A DNA stretch of 64,000 nucleotides, taken from assembly GCA_021613535.1 (NCBI GenBank), contig CP075492.1, positions 13,950,001 to 14,014,000 on the forward strand. The letters are read 5' to 3'. The DNA is from Adineta vaga (Eukaryota > Rotifera). Below the pieces are notes generated by a model that saw only the letters and a list, made by a program, of their open reading frames with translations, had not been told where the DNA came from and did no database searches. Shown piece after piece: positions 23,088 through 33,825 of this stretch; the stretch's first letter is position 1; every line of letters starts with the position of its first letter. Position numbers and translations under genes: made by a program.

Positions 23088-24299
23088 ATGTGTGATACAA
23101 TTCTGCTTCCAAAACTTATTGCCGATTTAGAATGGTTAACTGCACGTGAACTTTTACAAACAAAATACGATTTGTCTATTGATGAAACCGATAAGTTATT
23201 TTGTGCGAAATATACACATGATAGTTCTTTGTGGACACGCGGTACTGACGAACAAAAACTTTTGTTAGCACAAAATCGTGGTACAATCTATGAAAAAACT
23301 CCTCCCTATCGTTTGATTTGTTTACCATTTTATAAATTTTGGAATTACAATGAACCAAATGCAAATACAGCAACTGGCCAATGGACTTCATTTACTGAAA
23401 AATTAGATGGCTCATTTTTTAAAGTTTATTCTTTTGAAAATCAATGGCATGTAAGTAGTAATAGTCGAATTGATATAAAACAATTTCGAGAAAAATATCT
23501 TCGATCTGGTAAAACAAATGAACAACTATGGGAAGAAGCAGCTAGTGCAGCTGGACTTGATTATTCAAAATTAAATCCCAAATATGCCTACTTCTTCGAA
23601 CGTGTTCATCCAGATTATAAAATTGTTATACAATATGATCAACCCATGTTGTATCATTTAGGTACACGTGATATGTCGACCTTAGAAGAAATTGAAATTG
23701 ATATTGGTGTTCGAAAACCACGTTCATTTTCTTTCACAGAATTGAATGCATGTTCACAATATGTGAATAGCATGAGTTTTATGGAAGGAGAAGGAATTGT
23801 TGCATGCGATCAACGGACTTATCATCGTATTAAAATTAAGAATCCATCATATTTATTAATTCATTGTCGAACAGTGGGAATGGAAAATAAAAATAAAGAA
23901 AAACAATTTTGTTTATTGATTTGGTTAAAAGGTGAAAAACAAGAATATCTCAGTTATTTTCCACAATATATTCAAGACTATGATCAAATAGAAAGACAAC
24001 TCGAAGAATCAATCATACCAAATTTCATCAACGAATTTACAAAATTGTACAGTAATGATAGTAAAGAGTTCTATCGGAATCTTAATCAAGAATATTCATC
24101 ATCAGCAAAACCAGAACAAGATAGAAAAAGATTAATCTTTACTAAAATATTTCAACAATGTTCAGATAACTATTGGTACAATTTGATTGACGAAGAAAAA
24201 TCTTTGATTGTACGAAATCTTCTAAAACAACGTAATAGAGATAATACAAACAAATTTATATTTGAGAAATATCTCTTGTCATTAATTACTATTAAATAA
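23088..24299 (+). CDS. T4 Rnl1-type RNA ligase, intronless
   Basis: A 403-residue single-exon protein with the nucleotidyltransferase motifs in order. Motif I is EKLDGSFFKVY with the AMP-accepting Lys at 105. Upstream are RGTIYE (about 65-69) and PFYKFWNYNE (80-89), which match the T4 Rnl1 N-terminal region. Motif IIIa is YAYFFERVH (167-174), motif IV EGEGIV (233-238), and motif V RIKIKNPSYL (248-257). Length is close to T4 Rnl1 (374 residues). Such enzymes seal 5'-phosphate and 3'-hydroxyl RNA ends with ATP, repairing cleaved tRNA or other RNA. Absence of introns among intron-rich neighbours suggests a relatively recent acquisition from phage, bacteria or fungi. The gene is convergent with the asparagine synthetase gene, 131 bp apart. 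Confidence 0.88.
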   Translation: MCDTILLPKLIADLEWLTARELLQTKYDLSIDETDKLFCAKYTHDSSLWTRGTDEQKLLLAQNRGTIYEKTPPYRLICLPFYKFWNYNEPNANTATGQWTSFTEKLDGSFFKVYSFENQWHVSSNSRIDIKQFREKYLRSGKTNEQLWEEAASAAGLDYSKLNPKYAYFFERVHPDYKIVIQYDQPMLYHLGTRDMSTLEEIEIDIGVRKPRSFSFTELNACSQYVNSMSFMEGEGIVACDQRTYHRIKIKNPSYLLIHCRTVGMENKNKEKQFCLLIWLKGEKQEYLSYFPQYIQDYDQIERQLEESIIPNFINEFTKLYSNDSKEFYRNLNQEYSSSAKPEQDRKRLIFTKIFQQCSDNYWYNLIDEEKSLIVRNLLKQRNRDNTNKFIFEKYLLSLITIK

Positions 24300-24430
24300 A
24301 TATACAAGATGATATTTACATATTAATCCCACTCCTACCCTGAAGAACTTGTTTTTTAAGATTCTTTTATTGTTAAAATTCTTTCTCTATTTATTTATTT
24401 ACAAGAAAAAAATTGAGTTTATTTATTACA

Positions 24431-26717
24431 TTAATCATATTTGACATGAAATCGTCTAGCTAATGTTAAGTAACTTGAAATCATAAGATATTTTCCTTCT
24501 AATAAAGCTAATTCACCCCATAGATATTTCTTTTTGATTTCTTCTTGATTTTTATGCAAACTATCTAATTGTTCACGTAATCGTTGAATATCAAATAATG
24601 CATCTAATTGATTCATATCATGTGAATGAAAATTATCATAAATGTATTGATAGATTTTCGATTTGGGATTTAATAATGTTGGTGGTGCAAGAAAAGGATG
24701 CTTTTCTCTTTTATAAACTTCATCTGTAATAAATGGTCGACCAGCTTCTTTCAAAACGTATTTTTCAATTAATGAACCATTTTTTAATTTTAATTTTATA
24801 TTAGTTGGTAAACGATTAACATAATCAACAACATAGTGATCAAGAAATGCTAAACGTCCTTCAACTGAATGTGCCATTTCGGATTTATCTCCGTAAACTT
24901 TGAGAAGAACATTAGGAAGAAAATTTTTCATAAACATATATTGACTTGAATGAACACGAGAAATTTCATAATTAATGATTTGTTTGGAAATAAAATAATC
25001 ATAAAGACATGATTGATGAAAATAGAAACTATTCAAACGAAATTTATCGTATTTTTTCTTTAGATTCTCCGAACAAAGACCGTCATAAGCTAAGAATAAT
25101 GATCGTTCTTGAGATGGAAAATAGCCTAATGTTTGAATACAATCAGGTTCACGTTGTTTATCATTAAGAACTGCACTAGCACCTAAAATATTTGATGTTA
25201 ATGATTTCATTACTTGTTCACGTTCTTGATTATTTAATGTTTCATACGTAGAAGAATCATTGGGAAGATCATATAAAAGATAATCTTGTCGAAAAGGTGA
25301 ATAACTAAATAAAAAGGAAAAACAACTTCTTTTTATCGCCTTTAATGAATGAAATTCCACATACCCAGAAAAGATTTCATCACTTCCTTCGCCCGTTAAT
25401 ACAACCTTTCCATTATTAGCTCGAACAGCTTTTGATAAAATATATTTTGCAACTCCACTTATTAATGTCAATGGATATTCTGAATGATAAACACATTCAT
25501 CTATATTTTCAGCTAATTGATCATGTGTTATTTCGAAGATATGTGGAGTTGTTTTATTTATACCAAGATGTTTATTTGTACCAAGACATAAACTTTGTTC
25601 ATCAAAATCAGGATGATCTTTAAATGCAATGGAATATGTATCAATTGATTGATCTGTAAATGTTGTTGCCATGCCTAATAATGTTGATGAATCTAAACCA
25701 CCGGATAAATAAACACCAACTTTTACATCGGCACGCATTCGAAGACGAATAGCATCAAGAAGTTGTTCTTGAACACCGTCAATCATTTCTTCTTCACTTC
25801 GTTGTTCATTGTTTTCTTCTTCACGTGTGATATAAGAAGTTTCATAATATTTTGATAAGTTGATAGTACCATTTGAAGTGGCAGTTAATATATGAGCAGG
25901 TGGAACTTGTTGAATATTTTTATAAACTGTTTGTAAACTACGTAAATGTCCTGAATTATAAATGACTTCTTCATTCCAAATTGCCGGAACACTAAATAAA
26001 ACATGGTTTTAACGAACAAAAAGATCAATCTATTTACCCAAAAGCAAATAATGCTTTAATTTCAGATGCAAATAAAAGTTTATCATCATAGATTGTATAA
26101 TATAATGGCTTGATACCAAAACGATCTCGTACAGCAATAAAAATCTTCAAATACAAACGAATGGGAATAAGAGAATAATATTCGGAAAAAAATCAATAAT
26201 ATACTTTTCGTTCTTCATCATAAAATGTGATTGCAAATTCTCCTCGAAGATATTTAGGAAAATCTAAACCATATTTTCTATATAAATACAATGCAATTTC
26301 GCTATCACTTTCACTAAGAAAATGATATTGATCTTGTTCAATAGCTTGTTTACGAATACGATCATGATCATATAATTCACCATTCATGGATAAATGTAAT
26401 TGTTTATCGTATGAATGTAATGGTTGTCGACCACGATCACTTAAATCTATAATCGATAGACGAGTATGACCAAGACCAACGGTTCTGTCTTCATTTTGCC
26501 ATAAAGATGGTGAACCATCAGGACCACGATGTCTCACAGTGTTCAAACCACGTAATAATGATTGATAATCTTCATCAGAACGAATATAAGATGGTGGTGA
26601 AGTGTAAAAATATGATACAACACCACAATATAATCGCGATGTTGAATGAAATTGTCTATATGTAAACGTGAACAACTTTTTGTTTCGATTTAATTGAATG
26701 AATATACGTGGAATCAT
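24431..26717 (-). CDS. asnB: Glutamine-hydrolysing asparagine synthetase (AsnB type) with probable mitochondrial presequence
   Basis: Three exons: 26717-26205, 26144-26038, 25991-24431, joining in phase to about 726 residues. The N-terminal glutamine amidotransferase domain has the nucleophile Cys at position 31 (CGVVSYF) and motifs [27 protein letters not shown] and SESDSE. The synthetase domain has the PP-loop [16 protein letters not shown] and [13 protein letters not shown]. The reaction makes asparagine from aspartate, ATP and glutamine. In this family Cys must be the first residue of the mature enzyme, normally after Met removal. Here no ATG precedes the Cys codon; instead there is a 30-residue basic leader ([20 protein letters not shown], then QFHSTSRLY) that looks like a mitochondrial presequence and ends R-L-Y before Cys. 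Length and motif style are nearer bacterial AsnB than animal ASNS, so acquisition is likely. Confidence 0.9.
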
Positions 26718-27106
26718 CGAAAATATATGATCGTATTATGAAGAGAGATGCTTATTGAATTGATTTGAATAGAAAATGAAAAAGAAAGCATTCGTTCGTG
26801 AACATATTGTAAACATCAGTATTGTCAGCGTTCGAACAAAGAAACGAATAATACCAATACCCTCGAAAAGAAGTATGATATCTTCGATGTCGCTATATAT
26901 TCAAATGATATGAACAGTGAAGTATAGCGACCTAGATGAAATATACATTTAAAATATAGAGAAAAGAAAAGACTATTCAATCGTATCGACTATTTAAATT
27001 AGTAGATAAAAAATCATTTGTTGATTAATATTTGTCGAAAAAATATATATATATATATGAAAAACGATAAAACTGATAAGTTTTTTTTTTCATATATTAC
27101 AAGCAG
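26718..27106. other. Intergenic with short (TA)n run
   Basis: AT-rich spacer upstream of the asparagine synthetase start, with a short (ta)n run near 27041-27058 and a T-run after it. No gene recognised. Confidence 0.5.
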
Positions 27107-27960
27107 CTAGTGGAGTATATATTTTCGATCAAAACTACTCTCATTCATAGTGTTTTTCTTTTCATCGATTTCCATCAATGTTGCTGTATGTAATAATGCT
27201 TTCTGTAATTCCTTCGATGTTGATTGAGCAGCACGAATACGTAATTGTGCAGCTGTTAATGAAATTAACAATGGATCTGTTGAATTTTTGTGTTGTATAT
27301 TTGTTTTGTTATCAAATAGTTTTTCGATTGCATCTTGAGCATGCATCACTCCATTTACTCATTGCTTGTAAGTCAGATTTCCATGATTCCAATTGGGGTT
27401 TAGCAGATGCAACTTGAATTTCAGCTGCACGAACCATAGAAACAGTCACATAAGGAAATATTTCTTTTGACAATATTGTTGAAAATAGTGAGCATGCACT
27501 GCTTTATCATTAAAACATTGTTGAATATATTCTTGCGTGTATATTAACATAGTTCGATAATGTTCATGTTGATTTGATTGACATGTTAATGTTGAAAGTG
27601 CAACAGCGATCTTATTTTTAACCATGATTAATTTGTCTTCCCATCCACTTGTGGTTGGTTGAAGAAAATATGGACTAATGATTGTATAAATACACAATAG
27701 CATATGAGAAAGATTTTTATATATTTCATATTCTGGTGGTGGAGCTTTCGTTCGACGAGTTGATCCATCTTTTAAATATAGAGTAAACATTGATCCAACA
27801 CCACGATAATTCATATCATTTTCACTAGCTATGATACATGGAAGAATGTTTCGACCAACTTGATGTATCATTTGAGTATATTGTTCACGCATGGTTAGTT
27901 GAATATCACGAGTAGCCAAAAGAGTTTGTTTTATATTTGATCCACGCCATATTACGAAGA
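27107..27960 (-). pseudogene. Broken ORF of unknown conserved-looking family
   Basis: Three coding-like blocks on the minus strand lie in different frames. Block 1, about 27960-27446, reads WRGSNIKQTLLATRDIQLTM...APPPEYEIYKNLSHMLL. Block 2, about 27500-27370, reads LSKEIFPYVTVSMVRAAEIQ...LESWKSDLQAMSKW. Block 3, 27349-27107, reads AQDAIEKLFDNKTN...LQKALLHTATLME. They would give one protein only if frameshifts near 27495 and 27365 are allowed. The 5' end appears cut off where a plus-strand TPR-coding fragment begins (about 27950). I do not recognise the family. A live gene with indel errors cannot be excluded. Confidence 0.5.
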
Positions 27961-28086
27961 GGGTAGATATAACGAAGCTTTGGCATATTATATGCAAGCA
28001 TTAGAATTATCTGTGAATCAGCAAGCTTGTTGTAACTATCGAAAAAAGATTTTTATGATTAAAAAAAATTGTCAAAAAGCAGTAAG
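27950..28086 (+). pseudogene. TPR-coding fragment, possibly reused as a 5' exon of the ADP-ribosyltransferase gene
   Basis: The plus strand encodes YEEGRYNEALAYYMQALELS, a clear tetratricopeptide helix pair, then NQQACCNYRKKIFMIKKNCQ. It is followed by a good donor (gtaagatt, intron from about 28083) and, 60 bp on, an acceptor (ttgatttcag) just before 28144. Spliced, it runs in frame into the downstream ART gene, so an ATG inside it (MIKKNCQKA) could be the real start of that gene. The fragment begins abruptly beside the truncated minus-strand ORF. Confidence 0.5.
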
Positions 28087-28143
28087 ATTATTCTACATAC
28101 AATAGAATTGATGTTTATTAAATTATTATTATATTGATTTCAG

Positions 28144-29958
28144 ATGAGAACTAGTTTGCGGATAGATTCTATACTAAAATCAAATCCGGAACAAACTTAT
28201 ATTGGTGTTTGGATTCACGATGATCATATAATTTCTAATCAACAAAAGCAAATTGAAGTTTATTTAAGTCAACTATTTTATTATTATCAAACGTTTGATA
28301 GTATGGAAAAATTGGCTTCCTATTTCGGTAGAGATCGACATGTTGCCAAGATTTTTTTCATCATATCTATTTCTAACTTATCATCAGTGGCATTAGCTAA
28401 GTTAAGTGAAGAATACTCCAACACGGAGAAGATCTATATCTTTTCACCTCTTATAATATCTGATTCGATGTATTTTATGACAAATGATATTGACAATTTA
28501 TTTGCAAAAATGAAAGAGGATATATTAGCTTTTGTTCAGAAAGCCAATCAGTTACGAATCATTGGAAGAGAAGAAGATCAAGAATTGAGACCTTTTTATA
28601 TATCGCGTATAAATCGAATTTCTACATATATGGACAAGTTTATGCCGGATGATCAGGCAACAGACGATTCGATCAAGGTTTTAAAATTCTTAATGATGAC
28701 TAATATTCTTCTTAATTTAGTTCATGATGATGATGATATACAGGATATGTGGCAAGTTTGTCGTCAGTTTTATCAGAATGATCCTTTGGAACAAAATAAG
28801 ATTGAAGATTTATCAGATCATTATGAACCAAGACATGCTATCTATTGTTATACGAAAAGTTCATCAGTTTTTCGTATTGTTAATGATGCTTGTCGAACTG
28901 AAAATATCCCACGATTGTATGAATTTCGTGTCTATATTAATCACTTACATCAACAAATTGACATACTTAGTAAAACTGAACAAGATGAAGGACATAAATC
29001 TTCGATTCGAAAAGTTTATCGTGGAAGAGTCTTGTCAGAAAGCGTTTTACAACAATTGATTGATAATGAAAAGAAATTAATTTCAATGAATGGTTTTCTT
29101 TCAACAACATTATCACCTCATATTTCCAATATTTACGCTGCGGTTGAAAACACGATTGATGCAGATAAGAGACGTGTGCAGTTTATTCTCACAATTGATA
29201 CAGTTAAACAACCATACGCTTCTATTTCATCACATAGTGCCATAAAAGATGAAGAAGAAGTTCTTTTTTCAATTGGAATTATCTGGCGTATTGATGCTAT
29301 TCGATTTGATGATAATTTATATCAAATAGAATTAACATCTTCTGATTACTTTGATACACAACTGGAAACATTGATGTCAAATTATATAAAAAATGAATGT
29401 AATCTTTCGTCGATCGGTGATATTTTACAAGATCTTGGGAATTATGAAGAAGCAGACTGGTTCTATATGAAAATGTTAAAACAAAATAATCTTTCTAAAC
29501 AAACGTGTGCACATCTATATTATAAGAAAGGAATAATAGAAAAGAAACTCGGACGTAATGGTGTAGCATTTGAATATTTTCAACAAGCAACTGGCTTACT
29601 TAAACCATTAATTCAAAATTCAAATCAATTCAATTCATCTCGAGAAATCTATAAACATGATACAGATTCACTTTTAATTGCAGTATATAATAATATGGCT
29701 CTATTAAATGAGAAAAACTATGCTTTTGATGAAGCATTTAACTGTTACAAACAAGCATTAGAAATATCAAATAGTTCAAAATCAGAATTAGCTATAGTGA
29801 ACAATAATTTGGGCCTTTTTTATTGTCGTTATGGTTCCTATCAACAAGCACGGAAACATTTTGTTATAGCTATTGAATTATCTGAAACTGATTTATTATA
29901 TTGGCCAGAGTTCAAAAGAAACCTTGATCATGTAGAAACTATTTTACGCACTCCATGA
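28144..29958 (+). CDS. ADP-ribosyltransferase (Arg-specific ART type) fused to TPR repeats
   Basis: A 604-residue protein typical of a bdelloid family. Residues 15-140 form an N-terminal domain with hydrophobic strands (GVWIHDD, AKIFFIISI, EKIYIFSPL). The ART domain (about 200-395) shows the R-S-E pattern: YRGR (Arg293), GFLSTT (317-322) and EEE before VLFSIG (370-372), which fits the ExE catalytic motif of NAD:arginine mono-ADP-ribosyltransferases. Residues about 400-600 carry three TPR-like helix pairs (LGNYEEADWFYMKML, NYAFDEAFNCYKQALEI, YGSYQQARKHFVIAIEL), usually for protein binding. No signal peptide is seen, so it probably acts inside the cell. Target is unknown. An upstream exon (about 27950-28082) may add the true N-terminus; the ATG at 28144 sits exactly at a splice acceptor. 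Confidence 0.85.
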   Translation: MRTSLRIDSILKSNPEQTYIGVWIHDDHIISNQQKQIEVYLSQLFYYYQTFDSMEKLASYFGRDRHVAKIFFIISISNLSSVALAKLSEEYSNTEKIYIFSPLIISDSMYFMTNDIDNLFAKMKEDILAFVQKANQLRIIGREEDQELRPFYISRINRISTYMDKFMPDDQATDDSIKVLKFLMMTNILLNLVHDDDDIQDMWQVCRQFYQNDPLEQNKIEDLSDHYEPRHAIYCYTKSSSVFRIVNDACRTENIPRLYEFRVYINHLHQQIDILSKTEQDEGHKSSIRKVYRGRVLSESVLQQLIDNEKKLISMNGFLSTTLSPHISNIYAAVENTIDADKRRVQFILTIDTVKQPYASISSHSAIKDEEEVLFSIGIIWRIDAIRFDDNLYQIELTSSDYFDTQLETLMSNYIKNECNLSSIGDILQDLGNYEEADWFYMKMLKQNNLSKQTCAHLYYKKGIIEKKLGRNGVAFEYFQQATGLLKPLIQNSNQFNSSREIYKHDTDSLLIAVYNNMALLNEKNYAFDEAFNCYKQALEISNSSKSELAIVNNNLGLFYCRYGSYQQARKHFVIAIELSETDLLYWPEFKRNLDHVETILRTP

Positions 29959-31879
29959 AACAGATGTGACTATATACTTTTCAAACCCTAAATTACATGA
30001 ATATAAGTTTAAAATTGAGATTGCTCAATCATAATAAAAGTATTTTGCACTGTAACTCTATTGTTGATTAGTTTGAGGATCGAAAATCAAATATCCATGC
30101 CTTTAAAAATGGCTTATCTATGTTCTACGCATATTATTTTGAGACAAAGACATTTGGTACTAGGTACTTCAAACACCCGGTAATAAAACAAGATGTGCGG
30201 AATTGATTTTTTGCCTTTCATCACTTTACTGGGAGTTCATAATCAGTGTTGACAGGAGATCGGAATTGAAAAAAAAACAAGGAAATCGAAATGAAACTAC
30301 CAGGTGTTCGTAAATGTATTACACTATGCTAATAGATTATGCTATTCTTGGGCAGAATGGAAATATTATTGGTGAGACAAGTTATTCATGAAGGGAGAGA
30401 GAAAACAAATCAGTCTGGATAATCGTAACGAACTACAAGTATAGTCAGAGTGTGAGTTCATAACGTTAAATGATACAACCACCCTCAACAAAATCAGAAA
30501 TCTATTTAACGGATGAATAGAGTAGTAAAGTGCTTTGAATATGCTTCTTTGTCAAAACCAAACAATAAAAGTGAGTGATATTTCGACTATAATAAAGCAA
30601 ACGGGTCTTGCTCTCATTTTGTCAAAAGGTTTTTTTCTTGATAATTTATTTATGATTTAGTGTGGACTCTCAGTTATGATCAGTTGGAAAAATGAGTTAA
30701 ATTTTACACTTCGATGCATCACTTCTCAAATACTTGTTTCAAAATTCCTTTTTTCCAACTACTTTTCTTTCACTATCCGGTAGAACTGACAGATCTACAC
30801 AAAAATACTTATATCAGCAGTACACTTAGTAACAAGTTAGTTTAAATCTTGTAATTTAAATGTCAATTCGCTCACATGCTGTCTCTCTTAATCTCATATA
30901 TATATATAGATGCGAAAAATTTATCCACGATGAATTGATCGGTCACCGTTTTGAATTACATCGAAACTAAAAACCTACCATACCAAGTAGATTTCTGATT
31001 TCTTCTTCCCCCTTTTTAAATCAGGTATCGGAAATAGGTGAAAACTGTTTACGACTGAATTTTTGCCACGCTTTCATGACGATGTTCGTTCAATAACAAA
31101 GTTTATAGGCCATTTACGAAAAAAGAAACGACAGAATCGATTTCATTAAAACAACTATTACTTTTATTCGTACACATCGAACAGTAAGAAAAAATTTTAT
31201 CAAATATATTCATACGTGAAATTAGAGTTTTTAACAAACTTAATGCTTGACAAATAGAGTTGATTACTTTCAACATTCAGCCTTTAAGAGAAAGCTGAAT
31301 AAAGTACCTCAGATATTCAATATCGCTGTTAGTTTCATGTTCTCTGTATTATAAAGAATATTTGTCATCCATAGGCTTGTAATCGGAGCTTTAGTTATAT
31401 AGACAGAAAAAATAGGAAGCAAAAAGATATCTTTAATAAATGTCTTATCAACACGTGTTTGTCTCTTAGTTATAATCGATGGCAAATATTCAACGCATAT
31501 TATCAAGCTCTATAGGTATACACTTGTTTTAAATTTTTAGAAAGATTTATTTCTCATATACGCATTCATCGTTATCTTCATTTATATGTTTTATATTCAA
31601 ACGTTGATCAAAATTCACCTGTTCGATTTTATACTTCTCTTTTTCTTCTGTCATTCGAGAAAAGAATAAAAATCACGTCTGCATAAAATATTTCTCCAGA
31701 TGGAACTATATTTATCAATGAGATGTGAAGAGAAAAAAGAGAATAATAACGTGTTTAAAAGCGCGCTATAGAGAAAATCTTTTAATGAAAAAAACGTCAT
31801 TCTAACAATTTCTCCTATACAGGATAGTCTATATTCTTTTTTTTCTTCTTCTTCTTCTTCGTCTAGAATTTAATATTTA
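29959..31879. other. Long intergenic stretch (1.9 kb)
   Basis: No gene recognised. Two imperfect inverted 14-mers, caaacacccggtaa (about 30170) and ctaccaggtgttcg (about 30299), flank roughly 130 bp. T-rich (ttcttc)n lies at 31836-31860 just before the methyltransferase gene. Confidence 0.45.
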
Positions 31880-32842
31880 ATGGTAATGGATCGATCAAGA
31901 ACTATAACTGCAAATTGTCGTAGTTCCTTTCGAAATTTTATAATTATTGGTTGTAGTTTATTACTTGGTTTTTACATTGGATCTTTCAAAGAAACTGAAC
32001 CAATAACAAAATCTCTCTCATCACCTGCTAATATTATCGATACAACTCAACTAATAACAACGAACATGACATGTGTGAAAACAAAAGAACTCTTTAATTT
32101 ATATAAGTCAACTATTTGTATACATAATAGTGGAGATATTGTTAGTACGACTATTGCTCGTGAACATATTTGGGAAGAAGATTACATAGTTCGTTTATTA
32201 CGTATACTCATTCGAAATCCACATTTAGATATGATTGATATTGGAGGTAATATTGGGAGTTATACGATGTTTACTGCAGGCGCACTCGGTCGTTTTACGA
32301 TTACAATTGATTGTTTCAAGCCAAATATTGAACGAATTGCTCGTGCTGTTCAAATTGAAAATGTTCATAATCGTGCAGTTATTGTGCACAATGCATTATA
32401 TTCAAAATCTGGAGAATATATTAAATTATCGCAGGAAAATCCTTCAGGTTTACAACTTCGAGATGAAACTCAAATGGATTCAACGAATCAATATATTGTT
32501 AAAACGATTCGTTTCGATGATTTACTTCCTATATTAATTCAACGAAATGTTCGTAGCGCAATTATTAAAATTGATATTGAAGGTTCAGAAGTTTATTTAC
32601 TCGAATCAGGAATGAAAGTATTCGAACAAATTGATATTCAATTAGTTATGATGGAATGGGGTCACGGTCTACGAAAGACATATGAAAAGCGTTATGAAAA
32701 AATTGTTCATTATTTCAAAATATGGAATTATATTACAACTGATGTTCAATGTAATGTGTTGGATTCTGAAAATTGGCGAACGTCATGGCCAGGAAATATT
32801 TATTGGATAAAAAAAGTTAATTTTAAACAAAATATTTGCTAA
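31880..32842 (+). CDS. FkbM-family methyltransferase, type II membrane protein
   Basis: A 320-residue intronless protein. A short basic N-terminus precedes one hydrophobic segment (FIIIGCSLLLGFYIGSF, about 20-36), so the catalytic domain should lie in the Golgi/ER lumen. The S-adenosylmethionine site is DIGGNIGSYT (120-129), followed by the second family motif KIDIEGSE (230-237) and MMEWGHG. FkbM enzymes methylate oxygen atoms on sugars or other small groups; the substrate is unknown. A second ATG two codons downstream (MDRSRT) is an equally possible start. This membrane-anchored variant is a multi-copy type in bdelloids. Confidence 0.85.
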   Translation: MVMDRSRTITANCRSSFRNFIIIGCSLLLGFYIGSFKETEPITKSLSSPANIIDTTQLITTNMTCVKTKELFNLYKSTICIHNSGDIVSTTIAREHIWEEDYIVRLLRILIRNPHLDMIDIGGNIGSYTMFTAGALGRFTITIDCFKPNIERIARAVQIENVHNRAVIVHNALYSKSGEYIKLSQENPSGLQLRDETQMDSTNQYIVKTIRFDDLLPILIQRNVRSAIIKIDIEGSEVYLLESGMKVFEQIDIQLVMMEWGHGLRKTYEKRYEKIVHYFKIWNYITTDVQCNVLDSENWRTSWPGNIYWIKKVNFKQNIC

Positions 32843-33825
32843 AAAAAGAACTATATTATTTTGTAAAATAAGCAATCATTCTTATGAAGGATTGTTATTT
32901 AGATAAAATCGATATATATGTGAATAAATATGATCAATTTTTAACTTCAAGAAAATTTCTTTTCTTTTTCTTTTTTTGGAAAATAAGCAAATTGTTGTAT
33001 AGATATAAATACTAGTATATTCATTGAGTTGTTGATAAAACGTAGTATTATATCTTTCGATCAATTGATGCTGAGATGCTATTCAACTGTGTATAATAAA
33101 GCTGTGCTAACCAACTAGAAAAAGGTGAATAACAAATAGATTCCTTTTTTTCTAAGTGTGTGAAAAGCAAAGAAATATGTTTAATCATTCAGTAGATTCT
33201 TAAGAAATATTTCCTTAAAGAAGATCAATCTTTTTACATATTTTTTCTACAAAATAATAATTATGGTATGAAATGATCAACAGATGAAACACATAGAATC
33301 ATTATTATGAAGATAGTCTTTAGTTTAAAATTTCCATCGCTCTCTCTCTCTTTATATATATATATATATATATATATCACTAATTCAATTAAAACATTTC
33401 TTTTTTTTCATCACATATGTATCTACACAAACACTAAAATAAAAGTACGAATTTCGTCCTAATTCGATTATATACTTTCCAATAGAACATATGTAATCTA
33501 TCTTTGCATGTAAAATACCAAACATATTTTTAACAATATACAAGATTTGAATCGACTTAACAATGAGTATTATATGAAAAGTAAAAGAAAAATATTCACA
33601 TGTTTTGATCTATTTCACAGATAGAATACTTACTTGGCAAACGATATTTTTTCCTACATATGTTAAGAATATATACTGAAGAAACAAGAAGCGAATACGA
33701 TGAATCGAGATTTTCATTGATTATTGACGAAAACAGAGCCTTTTCATAGGTATTCACAATTTTTTTTATTATAGATTTTCTTGTTTGTTGGATAGAATCG
33801 AACGTTCGTTTTTATTCAAACGAAA
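32843..33825. other. Intergenic with (TA)n microsatellite
   Basis: About 1 kb of AT-rich sequence. A (ct)n tract runs into a (ta)n microsatellite at about 33341-33377. No gene seen. Confidence 0.5.

Noticed and set aside
33341-33377. (CT)n/(TA)n tract considered as a regulatory or telomere-like repeat
   Set aside because: Simple microsatellite; similar (TA)n runs occur near 27050, 41690, 57390 and 58885.
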